Origin: Fen-455 sp050012675
GTDB lineage: Bacteria; Actinomycetota; Acidimicrobiia; Acidimicrobiales; Bog-793
DNA length: 64,000 nt
Assembly (NCBI GenBank): GCA_050012675.1
Contig: JBEKGS010000017.1
Coordinates: forward strand, 6,564 to 70,563
Direction of reading: 5' to 3'
Part shown: positions 31,947 through 40,122 of the stretch, one piece after another
Layout: each line of letters begins with the position of its first letter
How positions within the stretch are numbered: position 1 is the stretch's first letter
The notes under the pieces: generated by a model
What the model was told of the DNA's origin: nothing
What the model saw: only the letters and a program-made list of their open reading frames with translations
Databases searched by the model: none
Translations under genes and position numbers: made by a program

Positions 31947-34730
31947 GTGGCAGTGTCTCGACGTGTCATCTTGAGCCAGTCCGGCGCCTCACGCGATGCT
32001 CCGACGAGGGGGAAACCTGCAAGTTCCCCGCGGACCGCGGCACCGAAGGGCGCGGGACCGAAGCTCACCAAGGTCCCTGTCCCGCGCAAGGGCGGCGGGC
32101 ACGCGCGCTCACGCCCGAAGACGACCACCATCGGCCGCGGTGCCGGCCGGCTGGTCGAGCTCATAGCGGCGCCTTCGGAAGAGTCCTGGGGCTGGGCGCT
32201 GCTCGTCCTCGGCGTCCTGGTTGGGCTCGGGATCTACTGCAACCTGCTGGGACCGGCGGGCCACCTGCTCCGCGAGTACAGTGCCCGTGCCTTCGGCTGG
32301 GGAGCTGACGTGGCGCCGGCATCTCTCGTCGTCGGCGCCGTCATCCTCCTGGCGGGGCGGGCGAGACGCGGCCTCGCAGGGATACTCGCAGCCCTCGTGC
32401 TCCTCGTGGTGATGTCCGCCGGCCTCGCCGACCTCGTGGCAGGCTCACCCGGGACCTCGGCGACGTGGCACGTGCTCGGCGGGGCGGGCGGGATCGTCGG
32501 CGCGGGCGTCGGAGGCGGGCTCGCGAGGATCATCGGCGTCGCCGGAGCCTCCGTCGTTCTCGGCGCCGTCGCCATCGCGTCGATCTGCGGGCTTTTGGGC
32601 ATGCCCCTTCTCGTCGTCATACGGGTGGTCGGGCGCGCTCTCGCGGCCACGGCGCGCTGGACGGTCCGGCTCTTTTCGGACTGGGTCGCCGCCATGCGCG
32701 TGCAGCCCCTGCCCGAGCGCCCGGCGGCCGTCGTGGCCGCCATAGCTCCGGACGCCGACGGTTTCGGCGTCTGGCCTGCCAACGCTGGTGCGCCCGTGCC
32801 CGGCGCGGGCCACGTCTCGGTGCTGCCCGGGGCGTCGGAGGGCGAACAGACCGCCGTCGCTGTACAAGCCGGGGAGGACGGCGCTGGTGAGATTCGCGTG
32901 GGACTGGCAGATGCGGGGGTCGCAGGCGCGGAGCTGTCCGGTGGAGACGTGCTTCGCGCCGCGACTGTCGCAGGAAGGGCCGAGCAGCTCAGTCTCCCGG
33001 TCACCCCGACCTCCGGGGTGTGGAAGCTCCCGCCGCTAAAGCTCCTGAAACGGAGCAAGGAACAGGACCTCGACCGCAAGGCGATCGAGGAGCGTGGGCA
33101 CGTGCTCGAAAGGGCACTCGCGGGCCACGGCGTCGAGACGCACCTCGTCGGCTATACGGTCGGGCCGACCGTGACCCGTTTCGAGCTCGAGCTCGGCGCG
33201 GGCGTGAAGGTGGCGCGGGTGACCACTCTCGCCAAGGACATCGCCTACGCCATGGCATCGCCTGACGTACGCATCCTCGCCCCCATCCCGGGCCGCTCGG
33301 CGATCGGCGTGGAGGTGCCCAACCGTGACCGCCAGCTCGTCACGCTCGGCAGCGTGTTGCAGTCGATCGAGGCCCAGAGATCCACCCACCCCCTCGAGGT
33401 GGCCTTCGGCAGGGACATCGCCGGCAGGCCCGTGATGGTGAACCTGGCAGAGATGCCCCACCTGTTGATCGCCGGCGCCACCGGGGCCGGCAAGTCGTCG
33501 TGCATCAACTCGGTCATCACCTCGATCCTCATGAAGGCCACGCCGGACCAGGTCCGCCTCATCCTCGTGGACCCGAAGCGGGTCGAGCTCGGGCACTACA
33601 ACGGGCTTCCCCATCTGCTCACCCAGGTCGTGGTCAACCCCAAACGGGCGGCCAACGCCCTGTCGTGGGCCGTGACCGAGATGGAACGCCGCTACGACCT
33701 TCTCGCCGAGTGCGGCATGCGCGACATCGCCGGCTACAACGCCGCCTTCGAGCGGGGCGAGCTCGACGGCGGGCCCCTCCCAGAGGCCACTGGCGCCGCC
33801 GACAGGGCGCCGCTGCTCGCCGAGTTGGCCTTCGCCGACACCGAATTGGGCGAGCTGGCCGCGGCGGAGGTCGATCTGGACGTCACCGAGCGGGAGGTGC
33901 TGGGCTCCGACGAGGAGGCCGTTGTCGACACCGAGGCCGAATACGGCGCCGTGGCAGCCGACGACGGAGAAACCGACGACAACTGGCTGGCCGGCGGCGA
34001 CCCGGTCTCGTCGCCGGTGGCCACAAGGACCCGCAACCTGCGAGGAGCGGACCTTGAGACCCGCCATGTCCGGCTGCCGTTCATCCTCATCGTCGTGGAC
34101 GAGCTGAACGACCTCATGATGGTCGCGGCGCGCGACGTCGAGGAGTCGATCTGCCGCATCGCCCAGATGGCGCGCGCCGTGGGGATCCACCTCGTCATAG
34201 CGACGCAAAGGCCCTCCGTCGATGTGATCACGGGCGTGATCAAGGCGAACATCCCTTCGCGCCTTGCCTTTTCGGTGTCCTCTCTCGCCGACAGCCGCGT
34301 CATCCTCGACCAGCCCGGCGCGGAACGGCTGGTCGGGCGCGGTGACCTCCTGCTGCTCACGGCCTCGTCGAGCGTTCCACGGCGGATACAAGGGCCGTGG
34401 GTGGGTGAGGACGAGGTGCAGGCCGTCGTCGCCCACTGGCGCCGCCAGAGCGGTCCGCGCTACGTAAACGGCGTCGAAGGCGAGGAGGGCTCCGAGAACC
34501 GGGGCAGGGGAGTCGAGGACGACGACGACGAGTACCTGATGAGAGCAATGGAGTTGGTGGTGCGGTCACAGCTAGGCTCCACCTCCATGCTCCAGCGCAA
34601 GCTCCGGGTCGGCTTCGCTCGGGCCGGCAGGCTGATGGACCTTCTCGAAAGGCGGGGCATAGTGGGCCCGTCAGAGGGTTCCAAGCCGCGTGCGGTCCTG
34701 ATGACAGCCGAGGAGCTGGACGAGCTGTAG
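31947..34730 (+). CDS. ftsK: DNA translocase FtsK/SpoIIIE with acidic insertion in the motor domain
   Basis: A protein of about 927 residues that pumps chromosomal DNA through the division septum. A basic N-terminal tail is followed by four or so membrane helices (about residues 80-230), an Ala/Gly-rich linker, the alpha domain, the RecA-like motor and a C-terminal gamma winged helix (MELVVRSQLGSTSMLQRKLRV) that reads KOPS-like sites. Walker A is GATGAGKSS (about 510-518) and Walker B ILIVVDELND (about 713-722), with Asn replacing the usual Ala in DELAD. Between them, after MRDIAGYN, lies an insertion of about 100 residues (nucleotides 33753-34061), highly acidic, where ordinary FtsK has some 15-20 residues. 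GTG 31947 is chosen because TAGCGT lies upstream. Confidence 0.94.
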   Translation: MAVSRRVILSQSGASRDAPTRGKPASSPRTAAPKGAGPKLTKVPVPRKGGGHARSRPKTTTIGRGAGRLVELIAAPSEESWGWALLVLGVLVGLGIYCNLLGPAGHLLREYSARAFGWGADVAPASLVVGAVILLAGRARRGLAGILAALVLLVVMSAGLADLVAGSPGTSATWHVLGGAGGIVGAGVGGGLARIIGVAGASVVLGAVAIASICGLLGMPLLVVIRVVGRALAATARWTVRLFSDWVAAMRVQPLPERPAAVVAAIAPDADGFGVWPANAGAPVPGAGHVSVLPGASEGEQTAVAVQAGEDGAGEIRVGLADAGVAGAELSGGDVLRAATVAGRAEQLSLPVTPTSGVWKLPPLKLLKRSKEQDLDRKAIEERGHVLERALAGHGVETHLVGYTVGPTVTRFELELGAGVKVARVTTLAKDIAYAMASPDVRILAPIPGRSAIGVEVPNRDRQLVTLGSVLQSIEAQRSTHPLEVAFGRDIAGRPVMVNLAEMPHLLIAGATGAGKSSCINSVITSILMKATPDQVRLILVDPKRVELGHYNGLPHLLTQVVVNPKRAANALSWAVTEMERRYDLLAECGMRDIAGYNAAFERGELDGGPLPEATGAADRAPLLAELAFADTELGELAAAEVDLDVTEREVLGSDEEAVVDTEAEYGAVAADDGETDDNWLAGGDPVSSPVATRTRNLRGADLETRHVRLPFILIVVDELNDLMMVAARDVEESICRIAQMARAVGIHLVIATQRPSVDVITGVIKANIPSRLAFSVSSLADSRVILDQPGAERLVGRGDLLLLTASSSVPRRIQGPWVGEDEVQAVVAHWRRQSGPRYVNGVEGEEGSENRGRGVEDDDDEYLMRAMELVVRSQLGSTSMLQRKLRVGFARAGRLMDLLERRGIVGPSEGSKPRAVLMTAEELDEL

Positions 34731-34763
34731 CCGCGACGCCGGACCAGCGAGGCGGCCAACGCC

Positions 34764-36170
34764 ATGGACGATGAAGGTTCCACCTCGTCGGCGGTGACGC
34801 CGCCGCGCGGGGCCCCGGGAACAAGCGGCGCCCCCTCGCCGCCCAAGTCCCGCATGCAGCTGTCCGCCGCCAGGTCCAGCCGGCGTTGGCTCTACTGGCG
34901 GCGGCGGGCGACGGTGCTCATGGCCTTCGGCGCGGTCTTCTCGGGGATCGGGTGGGTTGTGTCAGGTCCCGGGTCGCCGAGGATCGTCCCGTCCAGTGAT
35001 CCGCGGTCTGCGCCGATCCACCTGCCCTCGCTCGTCCCGATCGTGCGGGCTGTGACGAGGTTCCCCGGGACCCTGGAGCCCCTGCCGATCCCCTCGACCG
35101 GTCAGTCCGCCGTGTACGTCCAGGGGGTCGGCCTTCTCGGCGCCTCCTCCGACGAGCAGTCGGCGCCGATGGCAAGCGTGACCAAGGTCATGACGGCGGT
35201 CATAGTGCTCGAAGACCATCCGCTCGGCCACGGGTCCGGCCCGACGTTCACGATGACCGCCGCGGACCACCAGGCATGGATAAACGCCGTGGAGCAGGGT
35301 GACTCCAGTCTCGAGGTTGTCGCCGGAGAACGCCTCACCGAGCGTCAGCTGCTCGAGGGGCTCATGATCCCTTCTGCCTGCAACATCGCCGACTATCTCG
35401 CACGCTGGGACGCGGGGAGCATCGTGGCGTTCGTGCGCAAGATGAACGCCATGGCCACAACCCTCGGCCTTGCCCACACGCACTACGCGGACGCGAGCGG
35501 CCTGAGCCTGTACTCCCGGAGCACGGCCGTCGACCAGGCCATCCTCGGCGCTTACGCGATGAGCGTGCCCGGAATGGTCTCCATCGTGGATCATCCGGTC
35601 GTCCAGTTCCCGACGGGACTGGTTGGCGGCTACAACCCGGCCCTCGGGGAGGACGGCGTGATCGGCCTCAAGTCCGGCTTCACCGACGCGGCGCAGATCT
35701 GCCTTGTAACAGCTGCCAGGCGTATCGTCGCCGGCCACAGCGTGCTGGTCGTGAGTGCCACCTTGGGCCAGCCCTCGAGCCTTGAATGGGCGGCAGAGAT
35801 CGATCTGCAGCTCCTCGATGCCGCCACCTCGGATCTCCGCTCGAGGCCGCTTGTTCGCGCCTACCAGCGCGTCGCCAGAGTCGTCGCGGGCTGGAGCCGT
35901 GCGAGGCCCTTCGCTGTTGTCACCGTCCCTGTCACAGTTGTCGGCTGGGCGGGTCTGCCGGTGCGCACCGTGGTGGAGAGCTCGATTCCCCTGAAGCCGG
36001 CCACCGGGCGCGGCTGGAAGTCGGGTACCCCTATTGCGAGCGTGGACGTGGTGACGCCCGCGGGTGTGCAGTCGGTGACTCCGGCGAAGCTGAGCCGTTT
36101 CCTTTCAGCGGCTCCTCCAGGCTGGAGCCCCCCACCGGCGGCCAAGCTCGCGGCCGCGACCGGCAGCTGA
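34764..36170 (+). CDS. D-alanyl-D-alanine carboxypeptidase family protein (S11), altered SxN motif
   Basis: A 468-residue membrane-anchored protein: a basic cytoplasmic N-terminus, one helix at about 50-67, and then an extracytoplasmic S11 domain. The SxxK motif is SVTK (Ser138, Lys141). The third motif is KSG (303-305) instead of KTG, a change seen in several actinobacterial homologues. The second motif, normally SAN in PSANNIAD, reads PSACNIAD, so Cys206 sits where the conserved Asn is expected. Such enzymes trim the last D-Ala from peptidoglycan stem peptides. The Asn-to-Cys change may lower or alter activity. It follows ftsK by 33 bases. Confidence 0.88.
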   Translation: MDDEGSTSSAVTPPRGAPGTSGAPSPPKSRMQLSAARSSRRWLYWRRRATVLMAFGAVFSGIGWVVSGPGSPRIVPSSDPRSAPIHLPSLVPIVRAVTRFPGTLEPLPIPSTGQSAVYVQGVGLLGASSDEQSAPMASVTKVMTAVIVLEDHPLGHGSGPTFTMTAADHQAWINAVEQGDSSLEVVAGERLTERQLLEGLMIPSACNIADYLARWDAGSIVAFVRKMNAMATTLGLAHTHYADASGLSLYSRSTAVDQAILGAYAMSVPGMVSIVDHPVVQFPTGLVGGYNPALGEDGVIGLKSGFTDAAQICLVTAARRIVAGHSVLVVSATLGQPSSLEWAAEIDLQLLDAATSDLRSRPLVRAYQRVARVVAGWSRARPFAVVTVPVTVVGWAGLPVRTVVESSIPLKPATGRGWKSGTPIASVDVVTPAGVQSVTPAKLSRFLSAAPPGWSPPPAAKLAAATGS

Positions 36171-36179
36171 GAGATCGCG

Positions 36180-37031
36180 GTGCGCGCTCGGGCACCGGCG
36201 TCCTCGGCCAACCTCGGGCCAGGTTTTGACGTCCTTGCGATCGCCTTCGACCTCTATGTGGAGGTCGAGATGGTCCCGGCCGCCCGGCTTTCGTTGCACA
36301 CCGAGGGACACGGCGCGGAGCTTGTCCGCGACGAGCACCATCTCGCGGCGAGGGTGGCCTTGGCAGTGACCGGACACGACCATTTCGCCATCCGGGTTCG
36401 TTCCGAGATCCCAGTCGGCCGCGGCCTCGGCTCCTCGGCGGCCCTTACAGTGGCGGCAGCGGCGGCGGCAGGGGCGGCCGATCCCTTGAAGGTCGCCGTC
36501 GGCTTCGAAGGTCACGCCGAGAACGCCGCGGCGTCGCTCAGCGGTGGCCTCGTCTCCGCGGCAATGCTGGACACCGGACCGGTGGTCCGCCGTTTCCCTC
36601 TCGACCCGAGGATCACCTTCGTCGTGTTGGTGCCCGACCGCGAGCTGTTGACCCCGGACGCGAGGGGTGCCCTCGACACCGCGGTGCCCCACGCGGACGC
36701 GGTCTTCAACCTCTCGAGAATGGGCCTGCTCCTGGCCGGTCTTGCCGACCGCACTCTGCTCGTCGCTGCAGCTGGTGAGGACCGCCTGCACCAGTCCCAG
36801 CGCGCTCATCTGTTCCCCGAAGCCTCCGAACTGCTCGCGCGGCTGACAAAAGCGGGCGCTTTGATGTCGTGCTGGTCGGGGGCGGGCCCGAGCCTGCTGG
36901 GAATCTGCGACGGCCCCGACTCGGCGGGAAAGGTCCGCGACTCCGGTGAGCTCGCGCTCGAGTCCCTCGGGGTGAGAGGGCACGCGATCGTGGTCGCACC
37001 TGACCTCGACGGCCTGATCGTCGAGCCCTGA
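36180..37031 (+). CDS. thrB: Homoserine kinase (GHMP family)
   Basis: A 283-residue GHMP kinase. The N-terminal PASSANLGPGFD and the ATP-binding VGRGLGSSAALT are the homoserine kinase signatures, as is the C-terminal MSCWSGAGPSLLGI. It phosphorylates homoserine for threonine synthesis. The protein is about 20 residues shorter than E. coli ThrB. Neither thrC nor hom is near, whereas these normally form hom-thrC-thrB. Another small-molecule GHMP kinase is not excluded, but the motif set fits ThrB best. The GTG start is nine bases after the previous stop, so it is co-transcribed with the carboxypeptidase gene. Confidence 0.85.
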   Translation: MRARAPASSANLGPGFDVLAIAFDLYVEVEMVPAARLSLHTEGHGAELVRDEHHLAARVALAVTGHDHFAIRVRSEIPVGRGLGSSAALTVAAAAAAGAADPLKVAVGFEGHAENAAASLSGGLVSAAMLDTGPVVRRFPLDPRITFVVLVPDRELLTPDARGALDTAVPHADAVFNLSRMGLLLAGLADRTLLVAAAGEDRLHQSQRAHLFPEASELLARLTKAGALMSCWSGAGPSLLGICDGPDSAGKVRDSGELALESLGVRGHAIVVAPDLDGLIVEP

Positions 37032-37474
37032 GGACTTAGGACGACTCGAGAGCGAGGACGCTCTGCGAATATCGTCACCGCCACAAACACCTTCGATCGT
37101 CAGTCTGGCTGTCACCATGCGAGATTCGGTGGCGCTGTCGAACGAACCTCGGCGGGAATGCGAAGTGGGCCTGCCTGCCGACGCGGGGCATCGGCTCGGC
37201 GGTCAGTTGCCCAGTACGGGCCGCAGAATTGAGTGTTCTGGCGTCAAGCGTCGCTGCCTCTGAGCGTCTGTGCGGAAAGTGGGCGTCGGTTGTCACCTCG
37301 ACGGCGACTTCCAAGGATGCCGCGCCACTCGCAGGTCATCCAGACACGGTCGAGAGTCTCTTCCGAGTCAGATGGGCCTCGCTCTGGCGCTCGTGTGACA
37401 GGAGGCGTTCTGTAGCCGATAAGGGACGCGACGATCAGACTTCCCATCCCGCTAGAGCCTCAGAGAGCGTGGGA
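37032..37474. other. Non-coding stretch with no recognisable gene
   Basis: 443 bases between two convergent genes. Base composition is visibly less GC-rich than the flanks, and the open frames here lack the codon pattern of the neighbours. I see no tRNA and no strong terminator. It may be degraded DNA at the edge of a variable region. Confidence 0.5.
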
Positions 37475-38062
37475 CTACCCGGTACCCTCCAGCAGGCGGA
37501 GAGCGAGTCGACGGCCTCGTCCCTGCTTTACAGCAAGGGCGATCCACAGCCGGAAGAGGCAGTCAATGATCGCCTCCTCGTCTACTCCGACATAGACGGG
37601 GCGCAGGCCGACACCTTCGATGACGGTTTCGACCGTTTGTCGGTCGGACTCGGCCGCGGAGAAGAACATGTCGGCGGGCCCGTCATCGAAGACCGGGTCG
37701 GCCATGTTCTCGCCTCCCAGGGTGTTGAATGCCCTGGCATATCGGACAGTCGGGGGTAGGTCAGCCCTACTGTTCGCGACGGGCTCTCCCATCCGGTTCG
37801 TGGCGTCGATTACCAGCTTGCCTGCCAGCACGTCCCCGTGACTTGCCGCGAACTGGGGCACGGCGGGACCCGGGATGGCGAGGATGATCACGTCGGCGAC
37901 ACCGAGAGCCACAGCGACCGAGCTGACTGTGGCAGCCGAACCGATAGCGGCGTCATCGTCGTCGGGATGACGGGATCCGAAGGTGACCTTGTGACCCGCC
38001 CTGGCGAGCGAGGTTCCCAGGGTCTCACCTATGAAGCCAGTACCGATGACCGCGATGTCCAT
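37475..38062 (-). CDS. NAD(P)-binding F420-oxidoreductase-like protein
   Basis: A 195-residue Rossmann protein of the F420-dependent NADP reductase/COG2085 group. The N-terminal IAVIGTGFIGETLGTSLARAG is the dinucleotide site. GSRHPDDDDAA follows beta2, with VIILAIPG, LVIDATNRMG and YARAFNTLGGENMADP later. The last segments are needed for the dimer and for the hydride donor site. The real cofactor (F420H2/NADP or NADPH alone) cannot be told from sequence. ATG 38062 follows GGAGGAGG. It is a single gene in an otherwise weakly coding region, next to an EthD-domain gene on the other strand, which suggests an accessory redox pair. Confidence 0.85.
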   Translation of the reverse strand: MDIAVIGTGFIGETLGTSLARAGHKVTFGSRHPDDDDAAIGSAATVSSVAVALGVADVIILAIPGPAVPQFAASHGDVLAGKLVIDATNRMGEPVANSRADLPPTVRYARAFNTLGGENMADPVFDDGPADMFFSAAESDRQTVETVIEGVGLRPVYVGVDEEAIIDCLFRLWIALAVKQGRGRRLALRLLEGTG

Positions 38063-38365
38063 TTCCGGCCTCCTCCGTGTGGGCCAAGATGATCCTCCCT
38101 ATCGTGCCAGGCTTCGTGCGTCCCTACCGTCGCGGCCGCAAACGCCGGACTGTCCCTTAGGGGTCTCGTCATGGCACCTGAACTGGTGTTTCCTGGAGTG
38201 TGACGACTGCGCTCGGTACTACTCATCCGTCACGATCGCCGCCGGTGTTGTGGCCGAAGAAGCCGGTGGCGCCGCGTGACTGCCACAAGCGGCCGGACGA
38301 CGGTACAACTGCAGACCTTGCGGATGGCGGCCTCTTTGTGGAGCAGTCTCGTTATCATCGGAGCC
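38063..38365. other. Divergent intergenic region with possible gene debris
   Basis: 303 bases between divergent genes. A frame ending with TGA at 38277-38279 reads CFLECDDCARYYSS and then an Ala/Gly-rich end, which looks like the tail of a small CxxC protein, but it has no start codon outside the antisense overlap with the reductase gene. It may be a remnant. The 3' end carries the promoter of the EthD gene. Confidence 0.4.
38353..38358 (+). promoter_or_regulatory. Putative -10 box (TATCAT) of the EthD-domain gene
   Basis: TATCAT ends seven bases before ATG 38366. A CGGAG also lies in the spacer, so both leaderless and leadered initiation are possible. Confidence 0.4.
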
Positions 38366-38677
38366 ATGCCAGTCAAACTCACCGTCATCGTCGACAACCC
38401 GAACGATCCCGGCGCCTTTGAGGCCCACTACAACTCCCCGGCCAACCGGGAACTGTTGGGCAAGATCCCCGACGTCCAGCGGGTCGAATCGGCCAAGGTC
38501 TTCCCGAAAGAGGACGGCTCCCCAACCCCCGCCTACCGGACTATCGACATCTACTTCTCCGACTACGCAGTCGCGTGTGCCGCGCTCGCGTCACCTGCGG
38601 CAGGCGAGCTGGCTGGCGGATTGGTCCAGGCGGCCACGGGCGGGATCCGTTTTCTCCTCTCCGAGATCGAGGACTGA
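38366..38677 (+). CDS. EthD-domain protein
   Basis: A 103-residue ferredoxin-like alpha/beta protein. The pattern LTVIVDNPNDPGAFEAHYN...PANRELLGKIPDVQRVESAKVF and TIDIYFSDYAVACAALASPAAGE matches the EthD family. These proteins accompany oxygenases or act as small dimeric enzymes; the function here is unknown. ATG 38366 is chosen by homology; the frame is open from 38276, but the added part is not conserved-looking. It lies in the low-GC accessory stretch between thrB and sufU. Confidence 0.85.
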   Translation: MPVKLTVIVDNPNDPGAFEAHYNSPANRELLGKIPDVQRVESAKVFPKEDGSPTPAYRTIDIYFSDYAVACAALASPAAGELAGGLVQAATGGIRFLLSEIED

Positions 38678-39577
38678 TCCTTTCCAATAACCGCGCCCAG
38701 GTTCCTGCGGCAGCGGTGGATCCCCGGCCGGGTACATGAGGCGCATAAGCGCGTGTCGCTGACGACGCTGCTCGAAGAGGTAGGCGCTCTTCGCGGCGAC
38801 CGAACTGTTCCCGAGCGCTAGACCCCGGTGATCAAGGCTCCCTCAGTGCTCAGCACCGCCACTGGGCGAATCCTCGCAGATCTGGGTACTCGCAGCGAGC
38901 CAGTGATCTGCGTCCACACGCATGCGCGAGCGCCTCGGCGATATGGGACCAGACTCGGAGTCGGCGCGTCACAGCACGAGGGTGGCGTGGATCGAAAGCG
39001 GGCCGAGCAAAGCCCAGAGGCGGTACCGGGGACGTGGCGAATGCCAGTGTGAGCAATGCGGCCTCAGGTCACTGGCTCGCTAAGACCTGACCGCAGGTTC
39101 AACGCGAAGGTTTTAGCCGATCCAATAGGCGGCGAAGACGACTCTTGGTCGGGTAGCGGTGATACCGCATGATCTCATCCTCGTGAGCTTCCCAGGCGAT
39201 TGATCGGGCCATGGCCCTCCGTCCCCTTGGGAGCGGAGCTCCGATTTCTCCCGGCGGGTCACCGTAAGGCAATGTTCCACCCGGGCCGTCGCGAATGTGG
39301 TGAACGGGCTTGCGTCGACGAGAATGACCCGATCCCATCTGCTCAGTGTTGCAGGCGGGCTGATCCTCTGGCTCGCGTGCCTCCTACCACCGGGACGGAT
39401 GCACCAAGTGTTCCGGCGAAGAGTCCCTTGTCAACGGTCGGCCGCGTGCCAGACCAGCCGACTGCCGCACCCCATCTCGACAAATCTGGCACCTCGCTGT
39501 CAGGGTTTCAGGAGAGCCATCCAAGGCTGGCCCGGTGTGAAGGGAACCGCTACTGAGCCACCCGGTGGGCGATCAGG
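38678..39577. other. 900-base region without convincing genes; possible gene remnants
   Basis: Between convergent genes. Directly after the EthD stop the same frame stays open to a TAG at 38819-38821 and encodes a plausible-looking segment (FLRQRWIPGRVHEAHKRV, then TTLLEEVGALRGD), which may be the end of a lost gene. Further on the frames are short and of poor codon quality. I see no tRNA, IS terminal repeats or phage genes. Confidence 0.45.
39099..39212 (-). CDS. Possible small basic protein (37 aa)
   Basis: ATG 39212 to TGA 39099 encodes 37 residues with an acidic start (WEAHEDEIM) and a basic end (SRLRRLLDRLKPSR). Codons are less GC3-rich than in neighbouring core genes. There is no family match that I recognise and no clear ribosome-binding site. 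It may be a real small protein or debris. Confidence 0.2.
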   Translation of the reverse strand: MARSIAWEAHEDEIMRYHRYPTKSRLRRLLDRLKPSR

Positions 39578-40087
39578 TCACTCACCGGAGCAGACGCCGG
39601 CCGCGATCTCGTCGAGTCCCTGGGCCAGGGCGTTCCATGAGAGCGTCGCGCACTTGATGCGGACCGGGAACTTGACCACTCCCTGGAGCGCCGCCAGCTC
39701 GCCGAGGTCCTCGGGCTTGATCGTCTCGACTTCGCCCTCCGCCTCGGCGTCATCGCCTGCGTCCTCGCCCGATAGCGAGTGCTCGCGGATCGACATCATC
39801 GCCTTGAACGAACGGATGAGCTTGCGCGCCTCCTCGACGGGCCGGCCCTTGACCGTGGCGGACATCATCGACGCCGACGACTGGCTGATCGAGCACCCCT
39901 GGCCGCTGATGCGCAGGTCCACGAGCGTGCCGTCGTCGACTTCGAGGTAAACGACGACCTCGTCGCCGCAGAGGGGATTGAATCCCTCGACCCGGTGGGC
40001 GGGGGGCACCGGCAGCTCGCCACGGTTACGCGGCGAGCGGTAGTGGTCGAGGATGATCTCACGGTAAAGGTCTTCGAGGCCGGCCAT
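39578..40087 (-). CDS. sufU: SufU zinc-dependent sulfurtransferase
   Basis: A 169-residue IscU-fold protein of the SufU branch, which accepts sulfur from SufS through a zinc site. The ligands are Cys40 and Asp42 (NPLCGDE), Cys65 (GQGCSIS) and Cys146 (RIKCATLSW). The branch-specific insert between the second and third Cys is present and carries an additional acidic stretch near 107-120 (EDAGDDAEAEGE). Its place right after sufS supports the sulfur-transfer pairing. The start ATG 40087 follows AGGAG. Confidence 0.95.
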   Translation of the reverse strand: MAGLEDLYREIILDHYRSPRNRGELPVPPAHRVEGFNPLCGDEVVVYLEVDDGTLVDLRISGQGCSISQSSASMMSATVKGRPVEEARKLIRSFKAMMSIREHSLSGEDAGDDAEAEGEVETIKPEDLGELAALQGVVKFPVRIKCATLSWNALAQGLDEIAAGVCSGE

Positions 40088-40122
40088 GGCGGTGTCGTGG
40101 CTCCTGTTCCGGTTGGCGTGTC

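Noticed and set aside
37229..37759. 176-codon plus-strand frame
   Set aside because: Most of it is antisense to the F420-oxidoreductase-like gene and the rest is in non-coding DNA.
39297..39950. 217-codon plus-strand frame
   Set aside because: Its second half is antisense to sufU and no domain is visible in the first half.
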